Source of the DNA: Cerasicoccus sp. TK19100
GTDB lineage: Bacteria; Verrucomicrobiota; Verrucomicrobiia; Opitutales; Cerasicoccaceae
Length of the DNA stretch: 64,000 nucleotides
Reading direction: 5' to 3'
Assembly (NCBI RefSeq): GCF_027257155.1
Contig: NZ_JAPWDU010000003.1
Coordinates: forward strand, 310,001-374,000
Shown here piece by piece: positions 35,603 to 44,522 of the stretch. The notes beneath the pieces are model-generated. The model did not search any database and had not been told where the DNA came from. It saw only the letters and a list, made by a program, of their open reading frames with translations. Made by a program: the position numbers and the translations under genes. Each line of letters opens with the position of its first letter. Position 1 is the stretch's first letter.

Positions 35603-35628
35603 AATCCACCTTCGCGGGTGGATTTTTT
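35603..35628 (+). terminator. Terminator of the GH39 gene
   Basis: The 8-bp stem AATCCACC (35603-35610) with GGTGGATT (35617-35624) and a TTCGCG loop is followed by a T-run through 35628. Confidence 0.92.
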
Positions 35629-35642
35629 ATGCCCGTTTTCTT

Positions 35643-35661
35643 AATGCAAATAATTTGCATT
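35643..35661 (+). promoter_or_regulatory. Fur/Zur-like 19-bp palindrome in the promoter of the choice-anchored gene
   Basis: AATGCAAATAATTTGCATT is a perfect 19-bp palindrome with the Fur-family 7-1-7 layout (TGCAAAT-A-ATTTGCA). It matches the classical proteobacterial Fur box AATGAGAATGATTCTCATT at all but the two inner positions of each arm. It is followed at once by TATATT (35663-35668), a good -10 box. A bound Fur-family repressor (Fur or Zur) would therefore block the promoter. The gene starts 40 bases downstream of the palindrome. The metal is not determined. Confidence 0.65.
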
Positions 35662-35701
35662 ATATATTGACGCCATACTTTCCGTGCCTTGGGTTTGAGG
35701 G

Positions 35702-36436
35702 ATGACCAAAAGCATACTGACATTCTCACTTTCCATCATAAGCGCATCGGCCCTGTCGGGCGCAGTTTACACGTTTGGCCATGGCGACATCGGCATTGCC
35801 TACGAAGACGAGGGCAGCGGACCGGAGTTCTTCTTCCACTACCACCTGGGTGAGAATTCCAATATCGGCGAAGGCGAGTACGAGGCATCCGACATCATCA
35901 CCCAAGTTCCCGCCAGTCGCGAAGGAGTTGCCGCCAACAACGCGACCTTCAACACGATGACCGGTACGACCGCAGGCTCGCCAATCTGGACCTTGCCTCA
36001 GGGTAACGTGGCCGGCGTGCCGTTCCTGGGCATTGCCACCGAAGAACTACTGGCCAGTGAGTTCCCAGGAAACATCATCTTCTCCTTTGACAGCGTAACG
36101 TCTCCCTCCGGCAGCGGCAATTTTTCGGTTTGGCAATCCGACGGCCTAGGCGGCTTCGATTTCTTTTTCTCCTCGGCTAATGAAGCTGGCACGGTCAACG
36201 GCAACAACACGATCTCCATGCCCGCCGGTCAACACGACCACTTCAACTACGGCTTCACTGAAACGGGTCTGTGGGAAGTCGTGCTCACGGTCTCCGGCAC
36301 GCACGTGACCGACGGCTTTATGAGCTCGACCGAAACGTTTGCCTTTCAAGTCGTGCCCGAGCCCTCCACCTACGCCATTGGTCTCGGCATTGGCGCACTC
36401 GGCATCTGCCTGCTTCGCCGCCGCGCACGCAAGTAA
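35702..36436 (+). CDS. Choice-anchored M-type surface protein with PEP-CTERM signal
   Basis: The 244-residue protein has a leader (MTKSILTFSLSIISASALSGA) and one domain of the type called choice-anchored protein M / actinobacterial surface-anchored domain. The marks are an early HGDIGIAYED, FFFHYHLGE, an internal AGSPIWTLPQGN and GVPFLGIATEEL, FSVWQSDGLGGF, and HDHFNYGFTETGLWEV. It ends with PEPSTYAIGLGIGALGICLL and RRRARK, a PEP-CTERM sorting tail. In Actinobacteria the same domain occurs in proteins coded beside metal-type ABC transporters. Several histidines could bind metal. The upstream Fur/Zur-like box supports metal-dependent expression. Confidence 0.82.
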   Translation: MTKSILTFSLSIISASALSGAVYTFGHGDIGIAYEDEGSGPEFFFHYHLGENSNIGEGEYEASDIITQVPASREGVAANNATFNTMTGTTAGSPIWTLPQGNVAGVPFLGIATEELLASEFPGNIIFSFDSVTSPSGSGNFSVWQSDGLGGFDFFFSSANEAGTVNGNNTISMPAGQHDHFNYGFTETGLWEVVLTVSGTHVTDGFMSSTETFAFQVVPEPSTYAIGLGIGALGICLLRRRARK

Positions 36437-36461
36437 AACGGCGGAGAATTATTTCCCAAGC

Positions 36462-36496
36462 AAAAGGGCGACCCGGGCTTCCCGAGTCGCCCTTTT
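36462..36496. terminator. Bidirectional terminator between convergent genes
   Basis: A 16-bp stem with one mismatch (36462-36477 with 36480-36495, core AAAGGGCGAC/GTCGCCCTTT) has a T-run on each strand. It serves both the choice-anchored PEP-CTERM gene and the MerC-like gene, which converge here. Confidence 0.85.
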
Positions 36497-36516
36497 TAAT
36501 TTCAAAGAAGCAAAGT

Positions 36517-37002
36517 TTAATCGTGCTCGCACTTCACCTTGCGGCAAAGGCGATAGTTTCGCACATGCGCACTGGCCAGGAACAGACCACCCATGACATT
36601 CAGCAGCGTCACTCCAGTTAACCACTCATCGGCACCCGCCTCGACACAGTGCTCACAGTGCACATGCGCGGCGGACGCACTATCGGCGTGGCTGACGGAC
36701 TCATAAATCGCAGTCGCCATCAAAGCGCTCAGCCCGATAATGCTCAGCGCGAGGATCAGGCGATCTTTATGTTTGCGGCAGCCCAAAAACATCGCGAGTG
36801 CAGAGGTGGGCAGCACAAAGAGCAGCATCCACAAATGGAAGTCTTCGTGCACCCAAAACGTCGTCGCCAGAATCGGCAGAAAAACGATCAGCACCGGCGT
36901 CACCAAACAATGAATCGCACAGACGATCGACATGCCAATCGCCAATGAGTCCAACCAACCATTGGGCCGACACGAAGTTTTCAACGCAGTCGTCATAGAC
37001 AT
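36517..37002 (-). CDS. MerC-domain integral membrane protein
   Basis: The 161-residue protein has four hydrophobic helices and the MerC signature with IVCAIHCLVTPVLI (about residues 25-38). In MerC this Cys-containing segment is implicated in metal movement across the inner membrane. Between helices 3 and 4 it has a Cys/His cluster (HVHCEHC), and the C-terminus ends CRKVKCEHD. No other mer gene is nearby, so a mercury role is not implied; in many bacteria MerC-domain proteins are of unknown function. It is the last gene of a minus-strand unit with the choice-anchored-like and pseudopilin genes, which has a Fur/Zur-like site upstream. Confidence 0.85.
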   Translation of the reverse strand: MSMTTALKTSCRPNGWLDSLAIGMSIVCAIHCLVTPVLIVFLPILATTFWVHEDFHLWMLLFVLPTSALAMFLGCRKHKDRLILALSIIGLSALMATAIYESVSHADSASAAHVHCEHCVEAGADEWLTGVTLLNVMGGLFLASAHVRNYRLCRKVKCEHD

Positions 37003-37036
37003 AAAATTGCCGCTCTATTAGTTCCGGGGTTTCAGC

Positions 37037-38167
37037 TTACTCTGCTTGGGTAACCACCACCCGGCCGAATCGCTGGCCGTCGCCAGTCGACGTATCCACA
37101 ACGGTAACACGCTCCCAATCCGCATCGATGGAAACAACGGTTTCGCCAGTCGCCGTCTGCCAATCTCCGGCATCGAGACTTGAGGTAAACTGCGCCTCGT
37201 AAACAATGCCCGGCAATGTCGATTGCTTCCGACGCACGTACTCGATTTCCAGTTGGCCAGTGCCCGATATTGAGGCCGCCGGAAGGCCGGACTCACCAAC
37301 GCCCGGCTCCAGCAGCTGGCAATCCGGAACCACCGGGTCCATGTTAAATGCATACTCCAGCAAAAGCGGCGCGCCATCGGAATCTCCGTCCGAAGCTTCA
37401 CCCGTTGCCGCTGTACTGAACAAGTCATTGCCCGAGAAATAATTCGCCTTCCAGATCGCAAAGGTGCCGACGGCAAAGATCGCGCCTTCCACATTGCTTT
37501 GTGTGAGGTTCGTTTGGCCAGGGCCGGCGTAACCACTCGCCTGCAGACCAAGGCGATAAAGCCCCCTCTCGGCAAAGCCCCAATTCAAGTGGCTATGCCC
37601 GTTGGCTGGCTGGTAGAAAACATCACTGGCATCGAGCCCGTCCGAGGTAGCCGCCCAGACGACCGGATTATTAAATTCGTCAGGTGTCCACATCGAGACA
37701 TGTGGATTCTCTCCAACGCCGATGTAGTCCACACTCACCAACCGAATCGTGATCCACGCTTGTGGAATCTCACCGTTTTTGCGTGGATCACTTAACGAAT
37801 AGATCGCCAAATCCCCTGTATCCTGAGAATTACTAAAGCCAGGCCAAGTATAGAGACTGTTGGCTTGCGGAGCGATCCAAACGTCATCCCCCGGCGGTGC
37901 CCCAAGAAAGTCGAAGCCCTCGGAAGGGATGACATAGCGCTCCCCTCCCGAGTTGACACTTAAGTCTCTGAGCGGCAAGGCGACTTTGTCGAAGGGGATA
38001 CCAGCCTCCTGGCCGCTATATACCCCTGACTTGATTACCGCCTGCCAGCGGGATGTCGCTGGCAGATACTTAAAGCTCAAGTCGACGTGCGAATCAATGA
38101 TCAGGGAACCCTCGCCATAGGCAACGGATGCCCCAAGGAGGCACAGAGTCAAAGTGCGTTCTAGCAT
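37037..38167 (-). CDS. Exported choice-anchored M-like protein without sorting signal
   Basis: The 376-residue protein has a leader (residues 1-18) and a choice-anchored M-like domain (about 22-230). Its marks parallel those of the 35702 protein: SHVDLSFKY, EGFDFLGAPPGDDVWIAPQAN, HVSMWTPDEF and NGHSHLNWGFAERGLYRL. The second part has DGDSDGAPLLLEYAFNMDP, the acidic LLEYAxxxDP segment common in secreted Verrucomicrobial proteins, and a terminal domain with GIVYEAQFTSSLDAGDW. It lacks a PEP-CTERM tail. It sits 5 bases after the pseudopilin gene and 34 before the MerC-like gene. Confidence 0.75.
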   Translation of the reverse strand: MLERTLTLCLLGASVAYGEGSLIIDSHVDLSFKYLPATSRWQAVIKSGVYSGQEAGIPFDKVALPLRDLSVNSGGERYVIPSEGFDFLGAPPGDDVWIAPQANSLYTWPGFSNSQDTGDLAIYSLSDPRKNGEIPQAWITIRLVSVDYIGVGENPHVSMWTPDEFNNPVVWAATSDGLDASDVFYQPANGHSHLNWGFAERGLYRLGLQASGYAGPGQTNLTQSNVEGAIFAVGTFAIWKANYFSGNDLFSTAATGEASDGDSDGAPLLLEYAFNMDPVVPDCQLLEPGVGESGLPAASISGTGQLEIEYVRRKQSTLPGIVYEAQFTSSLDAGDWQTATGETVVSIDADWERVTVVDTSTGDGQRFGRVVVTQAE

Positions 38168-38172
38168 ATGCT

Positions 38173-38865
38173 TTATTTCACTGCGGCGATATTCTCGCCC
38201 TTATCTACTTTCGCCTTCACGTCGGCCGCGAGAATGCTTTCCACATGCCCATCGGCAAACAGGTAGTTTGCCGAGCCTGAGGTGGAGTCGCCGTCACTAC
38301 CCCCATGACGGTTCGGTTGTATGTCACTCAACATGGCACCCCAGCTAATCCACGCACTGGAATGAGTGTGATCACTTTGCGTCCCAGTCTCCATTCGATC
38401 AGAGATGTTGAAGGCGAGCATCGTTTGCGATGGATTCGGGATCAGCGAAGGCCGGTCATAGACTTTACCGATTTTGTTGCCAAACGGATCACGCTCCTGA
38501 ACAAACAAAAAACTGTTTAGAATGTAGCTAGACCCATTCTGCTCCAGACGCTCTTCCCCAAGTGGATCGGCCGGGCAAATGCGCACTTCATCAACATCAT
38601 CCAAGTAATCGGCGATAGAATAAATCCATGACTGGCTCAACTGCGAGGTATGTGTCGACGACGGATACTTACCATGATCGCTGGCATACATTTGCAGCCC
38701 CATGCCGACCTGTCGCATATTGCTCGCGCACACCGACTGGTAAGCCCGGGATCTCGCCATGCCCAAAGCCGAAATCGTTAAACCGCCCAGTATTGCGAGC
38801 ACAGCGATCACCACCAGTAGTTCCACCAGCGTGAAGGCGCTGCGCGTTTGCTGATATCGTTCCAT
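38173..38865 (-). CDS. Pseudopilin-like exported protein (DUF1559-type architecture)
   Basis: The 230-residue protein begins MERYQQTRSAFTLVELLVVI, a type IV-pilin/pseudopilin N-terminus with the glutamate at mature position 5. The rest follows the Verrucomicrobial and Planctomycetal prepilin pattern, with SVCASNMRQVGMGLQMYASD, a date/address-like CPADP segment and a late YLFADGHVES motif. Such proteins are processed by a prepilin peptidase and probably assemble in a type II secretion or surface fibre. As first gene of a unit with a choice-anchored-like protein and a MerC-like protein it may serve their surface delivery. A Fur/Zur-like site lies 32 bases upstream. Confidence 0.85.
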   Translation of the reverse strand: MERYQQTRSAFTLVELLVVIAVLAILGGLTISALGMARSRAYQSVCASNMRQVGMGLQMYASDHGKYPSSTHTSQLSQSWIYSIADYLDDVDEVRICPADPLGEERLEQNGSSYILNSFLFVQERDPFGNKIGKVYDRPSLIPNPSQTMLAFNISDRMETGTQSDHTHSSAWISWGAMLSDIQPNRHGGSDGDSTSGSANYLFADGHVESILAADVKAKVDKGENIAAVK

Positions 38866-38896
38866 TTGCGGCCACAGTAGGAACGATCACCCATAT

Positions 38897-38911
38897 TGCA
38901 AATGTTTTGCG
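38897..38911 (-). promoter_or_regulatory. Second Fur/Zur-like 7-1-7 site
   Basis: TGCAAATGTTTTGCG matches the perfect site at 35643-35661 (TGCAAAT-N-ATTTGCA) at 12 of 14 arm positions. It lies 32-46 bases before the start of the minus-strand pseudopilin/choice-anchored/MerC unit. Two such sites on the two units of one cluster suggest co-regulation. Confidence 0.5.
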
Positions 38912-39125
38912 TTTAAGTTTTCGCGGAAAAGTTGCCTCACAATCGGAATCCGCTTCAGCCGCCTCCGCGTGGAGCTTAGATAAAAATTCGAGGGGCACTT
39001 TTCACCACACAACACGACCGCATGGCCAATAAAAGTCGCCTACGCGGTTGGAAATATTGTGTTTATTGATTTGGCTATCGGTGAATAATCAGACTGAATA
39101 AACCGAACACCTGCTTTCACTACGG

Positions 39126-40736
39126 ATGGGTAATTTGCTGACTCCAAACAGCGCTGGCCTCAACAATTGCTTGGACATTCTTCTCGTCGAAGATAATTCG
39201 GCAGTGCTCGAGCTATCCCGCCGACAGCTGCAGCGCCAATTTGGCAAAGAGACCAACTTATGCATTGCTCGGAACCTGCAGGAAACCCTTGGGTTCATCG
39301 ACAAGCAGCGGTTCGACGTCATCGTGCTCGACCTGGACCTCCCCGACAGCACCGGCCTGAACACCGTCGAGCAGGTATGCGCCGCAGCGCCCAACGTCGC
39401 TGTCGTCGTGCTGACTGCCTCCACCCAAAAGGACATCGGGGTGCGGTCAATCGAACAAGGCGCACAGGACTTTTTGGAGAAAGGCAGCTACGATGCCCCC
39501 ACTCTGGGCAAGGCAATCCGGTTTGCCATCCAGCGCAGCCGGATGACGGCCATGCTCACGCAGCTGGCGGTGCAGGATCCACTCTGTGGCGGGTTCAATC
39601 GACGCGGCTTCCAGCAATCGGCCGACGCCATGCTCGACGACGCAGACCCTAGCCAGGAGTGCTTCCTGATCTGTCTCGACCTCAACGGATTTAAGCAACT
39701 GAACGATGAATACGGCCACGCTGCGGGCGATGAAATGCTCATACGGTTTGCGGAGTTCATGCACACCTCCCTGATGGGCGAAATGATCTGTGGTCGCCGC
39801 GGAGGTGACGAGTTTGCCGCGCTTGGCATCGGCGGCGGTGAGGAAGCAGCGATCGTCTTTTTAAAGCGCTTGGGCAACCTCGTGGATCTCGTTGCCGACA
39901 ACCAAATGCTGCCAGCTCCAATTCGTTTTTGCGCAGGCTACTTCATCTTTCGTCGAGCCGACTGGCAGCGTAAATCCCTCGATGCCATTCTGGACCTCGC
40001 CGACCAGCACCTTTACACGGCAAAGTTTGCTTACAAGGAACAGGAAGCGCAAACGCACTATTCCTGGCACGGCGGCGATCTGGACGTGAACAGCAAAGGC
40101 GCGGCCCGCACCACGCAGACCCACTCATCCGGAGCGGGCCTGGATTGGCCCATGGGCCGGGTAATGCTTAAGCTATGCCGCTGGGTCGACCCCGCACTAT
40201 GGGAGCACCAAAAATCCGTGGGCCTCATTGCAGAAATGATCGGCAAGCGCATGGGCTGGAGCCGCAACGACCTAGTGCGCCTGCGATGGGCGGGCGAGCT
40301 GCATGACATTGGCAAACTTGGCATCGATAAAGACTTGCTCTGCCTGCCCCGCAAGCTGACTGAAGCAGAATTTTCCGACGTGTCGAAACACACTGAGCTC
40401 GGTGCCGAGCTCATCCGAAGCCTGGAATCTCCTAAAAACGAGCTCCAGGCGCTGGCCGCGCTACATCATCATGAGCGCTGGGATGGCAAAGGCTATCCTC
40501 ACGGCCTGTCCGGCGAGGCAATTCCCGCAGCCGCACGCATCGTCGCCGTGGCCGACGTATTCCATGCGATGATCAGCGCCCGCCCCTACAAGGACCCCAT
40601 GTCCATCGAGTCATCGGTCAACGAAATCAAGCGCATGTCCGGCACGCACCTGGACCCGCAGTCGACGGAAATCTTTATCTCACTCCACGAAAGCGGCGCG
40701 TTAAAATCCATATTAAAGGAATACTATGAGCATTAA
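39126..40736 (+). CDS. Response regulator with GGDEF and HD-GYP domains (cyclic di-GMP turnover)
   Basis: The 536-residue protein has a receiver domain (about 15-130, phospho-acceptor in VIVLDLDLPDSTG), a GGDEF diguanylate cyclase domain with an intact RRGGDEF signature (about 225) and an HD-GYP phosphodiesterase domain with ELHDIGK and HHERWDGKGYP (about 345-530). Both enzymatic signatures look complete, so it may make and degrade cyclic di-GMP according to phosphorylation. Its stop overlaps the following epimerase gene by 11 bases and so ties it to the pel operon, whose PelD is a cyclic di-GMP receptor. No cognate kinase is beside it. Confidence 0.93.
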   Translation: MGNLLTPNSAGLNNCLDILLVEDNSAVLELSRRQLQRQFGKETNLCIARNLQETLGFIDKQRFDVIVLDLDLPDSTGLNTVEQVCAAAPNVAVVVLTASTQKDIGVRSIEQGAQDFLEKGSYDAPTLGKAIRFAIQRSRMTAMLTQLAVQDPLCGGFNRRGFQQSADAMLDDADPSQECFLICLDLNGFKQLNDEYGHAAGDEMLIRFAEFMHTSLMGEMICGRRGGDEFAALGIGGGEEAAIVFLKRLGNLVDLVADNQMLPAPIRFCAGYFIFRRADWQRKSLDAILDLADQHLYTAKFAYKEQEAQTHYSWHGGDLDVNSKGAARTTQTHSSGAGLDWPMGRVMLKLCRWVDPALWEHQKSVGLIAEMIGKRMGWSRNDLVRLRWAGELHDIGKLGIDKDLLCLPRKLTEAEFSDVSKHTELGAELIRSLESPKNELQALAALHHHERWDGKGYPHGLSGEAIPAAARIVAVADVFHAMISARPYKDPMSIESSVNEIKRMSGTHLDPQSTEIFISLHESGALKSILKEYYEH

Positions 40737-41694
40737 AAACATTGCGGGCAAACGAGTCGTCGTCACCGGTGGAGCAGGCTTTATCGGCTCACATACCTGC
40801 GAACTCTTACTGGAGCAAGGGGCTGAAGTGCTCGCGTTAGACAACCTTGCCACCGGCCACTTGGCAAATCTGGATCATTTAAAGTCCGTTGTCAGCCTCC
40901 GCTTTGAGGAGCTGGATGTCGCCACGGGCAACGCACTCGCGAACGCCGTGGAATCTTTTAAACCGGAAGCCATCATCCACCTGGCGGCGCTGGTTAGCGT
41001 GCAGGAAAGCATCGTGAACCCGGAGCTGAATTTCGAGCGCAACGTGACGGCAACACAGCGCGTCATCGAAGCCGCGCGCACGAACAATGTTAGCCGCCTG
41101 GTCTTCGCTTCCTCGGCGGCGATCTTCGGCGACAACACTGAGCTACCGCTCAACGAAAGCAGCGACAAGCGCCCGCTCTCGCCCTACGGCGCGGCCAAGC
41201 TTGCCAGCGAATACCTCCTGATGGGGGCCGCCTATTCCTACAATCTCACGGTCACCGCCAACCGCTACTTCAATGTCTATGGCCCGAGGCAGGACCCGAA
41301 GTCGCCCTACTCTGGCGTCATGTCCATCTTCCTCGATCGTTTTCGCGCGGGCAAGGGCGTTACTGTATATGGCGACGGTCAGCAGACCCGTGACTTCATT
41401 TTTGTCAAAGACGTTGCCCGCATGAACGTGCTCGGTGCCGCATCCGCGCAAGCCGGCTTTCAGCCGTTCAATGTTTGCACGGGCCGCTCAACCAGTCTGT
41501 TGGATTTGATAGCCGAGTTCCGCAAATACTTCCCAGACGCGCCTGAAACCGCCTTTGCCGAATCCCGCAAGGGCGACATCATTCACTCGCTTGGCGACCC
41601 ATCCGCCGCGCGCAACGCCATGGGCTTTGACGCCACCACGACGCTCAGCGAAGGCCTTAAGCAATACCTCGATGGAGAAGGGGTCGCCGTTTGA
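40726..41694 (+). CDS. galE: UDP-hexose 4-epimerase (GalE-like) of the pel operon
   Basis: This NAD-dependent short-chain epimerase probably interconverts UDP-GlcNAc/UDP-GalNAc or UDP-Glc/UDP-Gal. The 322-residue protein has the nucleotide-binding GGAGFIGSHTCELL at the N-terminus, SSAAIFGD, and the catalytic pair in YGAAKLASE, then RYFNVYGPRQ. It has a good ribosome site (AAAGGA) and overlaps the preceding regulator and the pelA start. Pel is a GalNAc/GalN-rich polymer in Pseudomonas, and epimerase genes are common companions of pel loci, so supply of the GalNAc donor is the likely job. The precise sugar is inferred. Confidence 0.85.
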   Translation: MSIKNIAGKRVVVTGGAGFIGSHTCELLLEQGAEVLALDNLATGHLANLDHLKSVVSLRFEELDVATGNALANAVESFKPEAIIHLAALVSVQESIVNPELNFERNVTATQRVIEAARTNNVSRLVFASSAAIFGDNTELPLNESSDKRPLSPYGAAKLASEYLLMGAAYSYNLTVTANRYFNVYGPRQDPKSPYSGVMSIFLDRFRAGKGVTVYGDGQQTRDFIFVKDVARMNVLGAASAQAGFQPFNVCTGRSTSLLDLIAEFRKYFPDAPETAFAESRKGDIIHSLGDPSAARNAMGFDATTTLSEGLKQYLDGEGVAV

Positions 41695-44522
41695 AGTCTC
41701 GGTGGATCACCATCTGCGCCGTAATATTGCTCAATACGCTCACCGCGTTAGGCGGGTCGCCCGACCGCTACCTTGTTGATTACCGCTCGTCGATCAGCGC
41801 GGACTACCTGCAGGCTTGGCCGATCAGCATCATCCATTCCGAGGCCGAGGTCGACCTGACCGCCGTTAAACAATCGGGTGCCAAGGTGCTCGCCTACGTG
41901 AGCGTCGTCGAAGTCGCCGCCGACGCCACCTATGCTAATGTCGTCAAAGAAACCGGCCTCCAACCGGCAACTCGCAATGCCACCTGGAACTCCAGCGTGA
42001 TGGACCTACGTGATCCGGCGTGGCGCAAATTTGTAGCTGAACAATTGGTGAAAACACGGGTCGAGCAAGGCTTCGATGGCTTCTTTCTCGATACCATAGA
42101 CTCGGCAGAATTCTTGATCGCAACGGATCGTGCTAACGAAGCGGAGGTTCGCGAAGCCACCGTCCAACTACTGCGCGAGATACGCGCCGCGGCACCCGAT
42201 GCCTACCTGCTGATGAACCGCGCGCTGCCCATCACCGATCAAGCCAGCAAGATCGTGGACGGCGTCATGGTGGAGTCGCTCTACCAGGGCTATAACTTTG
42301 CATCGCAAAGTTACCAAGCGACCAAGCCTGAGGAAACGCAGCATCTCGAAACCGTACTGCAAAAAGCGCAGCACCTGGGCATGGATGTTTACGTGCTAGA
42401 TTATGTTGACCCCGCCAAAGCCGGGCTCGCTTTCGAAACAGCTGCACGTATCGAAGCCAAAGGCTACCATGCGCTAATATCCGAGCCTAGATTAATGGGT
42501 GCTAGCTTCGCGCCACTGCGTCCGGTCGCGCGAGATATCTTGGTCTTCTACGGTAACCTGCCGTCGAGCGAAGGCTTGGAGTTTCCCTCCGAGACGACCA
42601 CGTATCTCGCGTGGCAGCCATCACTCGAATGGCTCGGGTTTGAGCTACGCTACCACAGCCTGCTGAACGAAGGCCTGCCTGCGCTGCCCGATCCCGTGGA
42701 CTGCCGCGCCATCATCATCGATGGCGACATGACCGTGCCCACCGAGCTGCAAACAAAATTTTGGCGCTACCTCGGCGCAGCAACTGAGCGCGGCATCAAA
42801 GTTTTTTTCATCAGCGAGCTGCCAGAGATCACCGAAAACCAGTTGGACTACGTGCGCAAAACCTTTGGCCTAAGCGGCTCCTTTGAGTCCATTCGCCTGC
42901 TGAACTCGCCCAAGATCGAGCAAGTGAAAGCCGACCTGTTTGGCTTCGAGGCCCCGCCAATGGCACCGCCGAGCAACTTCATCGATTTGCAAGCCCCCAC
43001 CAGCGCCGACATCTGGCTGGAAACCAGCGCGACCGTCGATGGAGAGCATTACACCATGGATCCCGTCTTTGTGGCGACGTGGGGTGGCGCTATTTTGCGC
43101 CCATTCGATGGCATGGTGGACCCGCTGAAGTTTTTCCAACAATTCTTCGATCCACTCATCCTCGGCGAGGCCGTGCTTGGCCCGGTGGACTACCCCGTGC
43201 CGGATGTCACCACGGCCTTTGGCCGGCGCATTTACTTTAGCCATATCGATGGCGACGGCTTTTACTCAAAGAGCGCCGTGGATGTCGGGAAATATTCAGG
43301 CGAGGTCATCATGGAGCAAATCATCGAGAAGTATCCGCTCCCCGTGACCGCGTCGATCATCACCGGAGAGGCGCAGGGACGCGTGGCGATTCTCAAGGAA
43401 CCTGAGCCCGGCAAATTCGCGGAGCTCGCGCGCGAACTATTTGCCCTGCCCAACGTCGAGGTGTCCTCGCATACCTTCTCCCATCCGTTTTTCTGGAGCA
43501 CTGAAGATCACGAGATCGGCGTCTATAAAACGCAAAGTCTTGAAATCGAAGACAGCTACAGCACTGGCGAGATCAACTATAATCAGGAGATCGTTGGCTC
43601 GACAAATTTCATCAATGAAGAACTCGCGCCGGAAGGCAAAACCTCGGAGCTGGTGCTTTGGTCGGGCAATTGTCGTCCGCCACCCGAGGCGTTAGCCGTC
43701 GCGCGCGAGGCCGGTGTGCTGAACATGAACGGCGGCCAAACGGTCATCAGCCGCGTCACGCCGTTTCGTAGTTTGATCGGCCCAAAGGCACTTGAGTGGC
43801 GCGGCGAAGTGCAAATACATGCGCCCAACCAGAATGAGAATGTTTACAACAACGCTTTTGGCGACGGATTGTTTAACGGCTTCTCCAAAGTCATCGATAC
43901 ATTCGAGCTAACGGAATCACCCGTCCGCTTTAAGCCGGTGGACGTTTACTACCACTTCTACAGCGCAGACCGCCCCGACGCCTTTCAGGCGCTCGACACC
44001 GTGATGGAATGGGTGATGACCCAAGAGCTGTTCCCCATGACGGCGACCAACTACGTTCGCTTAGTGCAAGACTCGCGCAGCGCTCGCATCTACCGCACCG
44101 CAAATGGTTTCTTGCTGCAGTCCCAGGGCCAGCTTCGCACTTGGCGCATGCCGGAAGCCTTGGGCTACCCGGACATGCAGCGAAGCGTGGGCCTGCTCGG
44201 CTACACGGATTTCCAAGGGCAGCGATACCTCGCCACCGATGGCCGCGAATTTGTCCAGCTAGTGCTAAGCTCAAGCCCGCCAACCACGCCATTTCTCGAA
44301 GGTGCCACCATCCCGTTTAAGGTTACGCGCAACGGCGACCAGTTCACACTCCAAGCCGATGGCTGGGGCCCGGGCTACGTGACATTCGCCAATGCCAAAG
44401 ACCTGAAATGGGCGGACGGCATTGAGCCAACCCCAACCGATGCCGGCGTCCGTATCGATTTAAAACCCGGCGAGACGATCGCACTCCCAGCCGCGCTAGG
44501 AAGGATTTTCAATGGCCAGTAA
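41691..44522 (+). CDS. pelA: Pel polysaccharide hydrolase/deacetylase PelA
   Basis: PelA trims and deacetylates Pel in the periplasm. The 943-residue protein (about 948 in Pseudomonas) has a leader, an N-terminal GH166-type barrel (about 25-270, with FDGFFLDTIDSAEF and probable catalytic E195 in MVESLY), a middle region, and a carbohydrate-esterase domain. The deacetylase metal residues keep the spacing known from P. aeruginosa: D520 and D522 in HIDGDGF, and H594 and H598 in SHTFSHPFF. It starts at TTG 41691, overlapping the galE stop; a GGAG sequence lies upstream. It overlaps the next gene by 11 bases. Confidence 0.92.
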   Translation: MKSRWITICAVILLNTLTALGGSPDRYLVDYRSSISADYLQAWPISIIHSEAEVDLTAVKQSGAKVLAYVSVVEVAADATYANVVKETGLQPATRNATWNSSVMDLRDPAWRKFVAEQLVKTRVEQGFDGFFLDTIDSAEFLIATDRANEAEVREATVQLLREIRAAAPDAYLLMNRALPITDQASKIVDGVMVESLYQGYNFASQSYQATKPEETQHLETVLQKAQHLGMDVYVLDYVDPAKAGLAFETAARIEAKGYHALISEPRLMGASFAPLRPVARDILVFYGNLPSSEGLEFPSETTTYLAWQPSLEWLGFELRYHSLLNEGLPALPDPVDCRAIIIDGDMTVPTELQTKFWRYLGAATERGIKVFFISELPEITENQLDYVRKTFGLSGSFESIRLLNSPKIEQVKADLFGFEAPPMAPPSNFIDLQAPTSADIWLETSATVDGEHYTMDPVFVATWGGAILRPFDGMVDPLKFFQQFFDPLILGEAVLGPVDYPVPDVTTAFGRRIYFSHIDGDGFYSKSAVDVGKYSGEVIMEQIIEKYPLPVTASIITGEAQGRVAILKEPEPGKFAELARELFALPNVEVSSHTFSHPFFWSTEDHEIGVYKTQSLEIEDSYSTGEINYNQEIVGSTNFINEELAPEGKTSELVLWSGNCRPPPEALAVAREAGVLNMNGGQTVISRVTPFRSLIGPKALEWRGEVQIHAPNQNENVYNNAFGDGLFNGFSKVIDTFELTESPVRFKPVDVYYHFYSADRPDAFQALDTVMEWVMTQELFPMTATNYVRLVQDSRSARIYRTANGFLLQSQGQLRTWRMPEALGYPDMQRSVGLLGYTDFQGQRYLATDGREFVQLVLSSSPPTTPFLEGATIPFKVTRNGDQFTLQADGWGPGYVTFANAKDLKWADGIEPTPTDAGVRIDLKPGETIALPAALGRIFNGQ

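Noticed and set aside
36517-37002. Mercury resistance locus
   Set aside because: Only a MerC-like gene is present; there is no merA, merT, merP or merR, so a mercury role is not supported.
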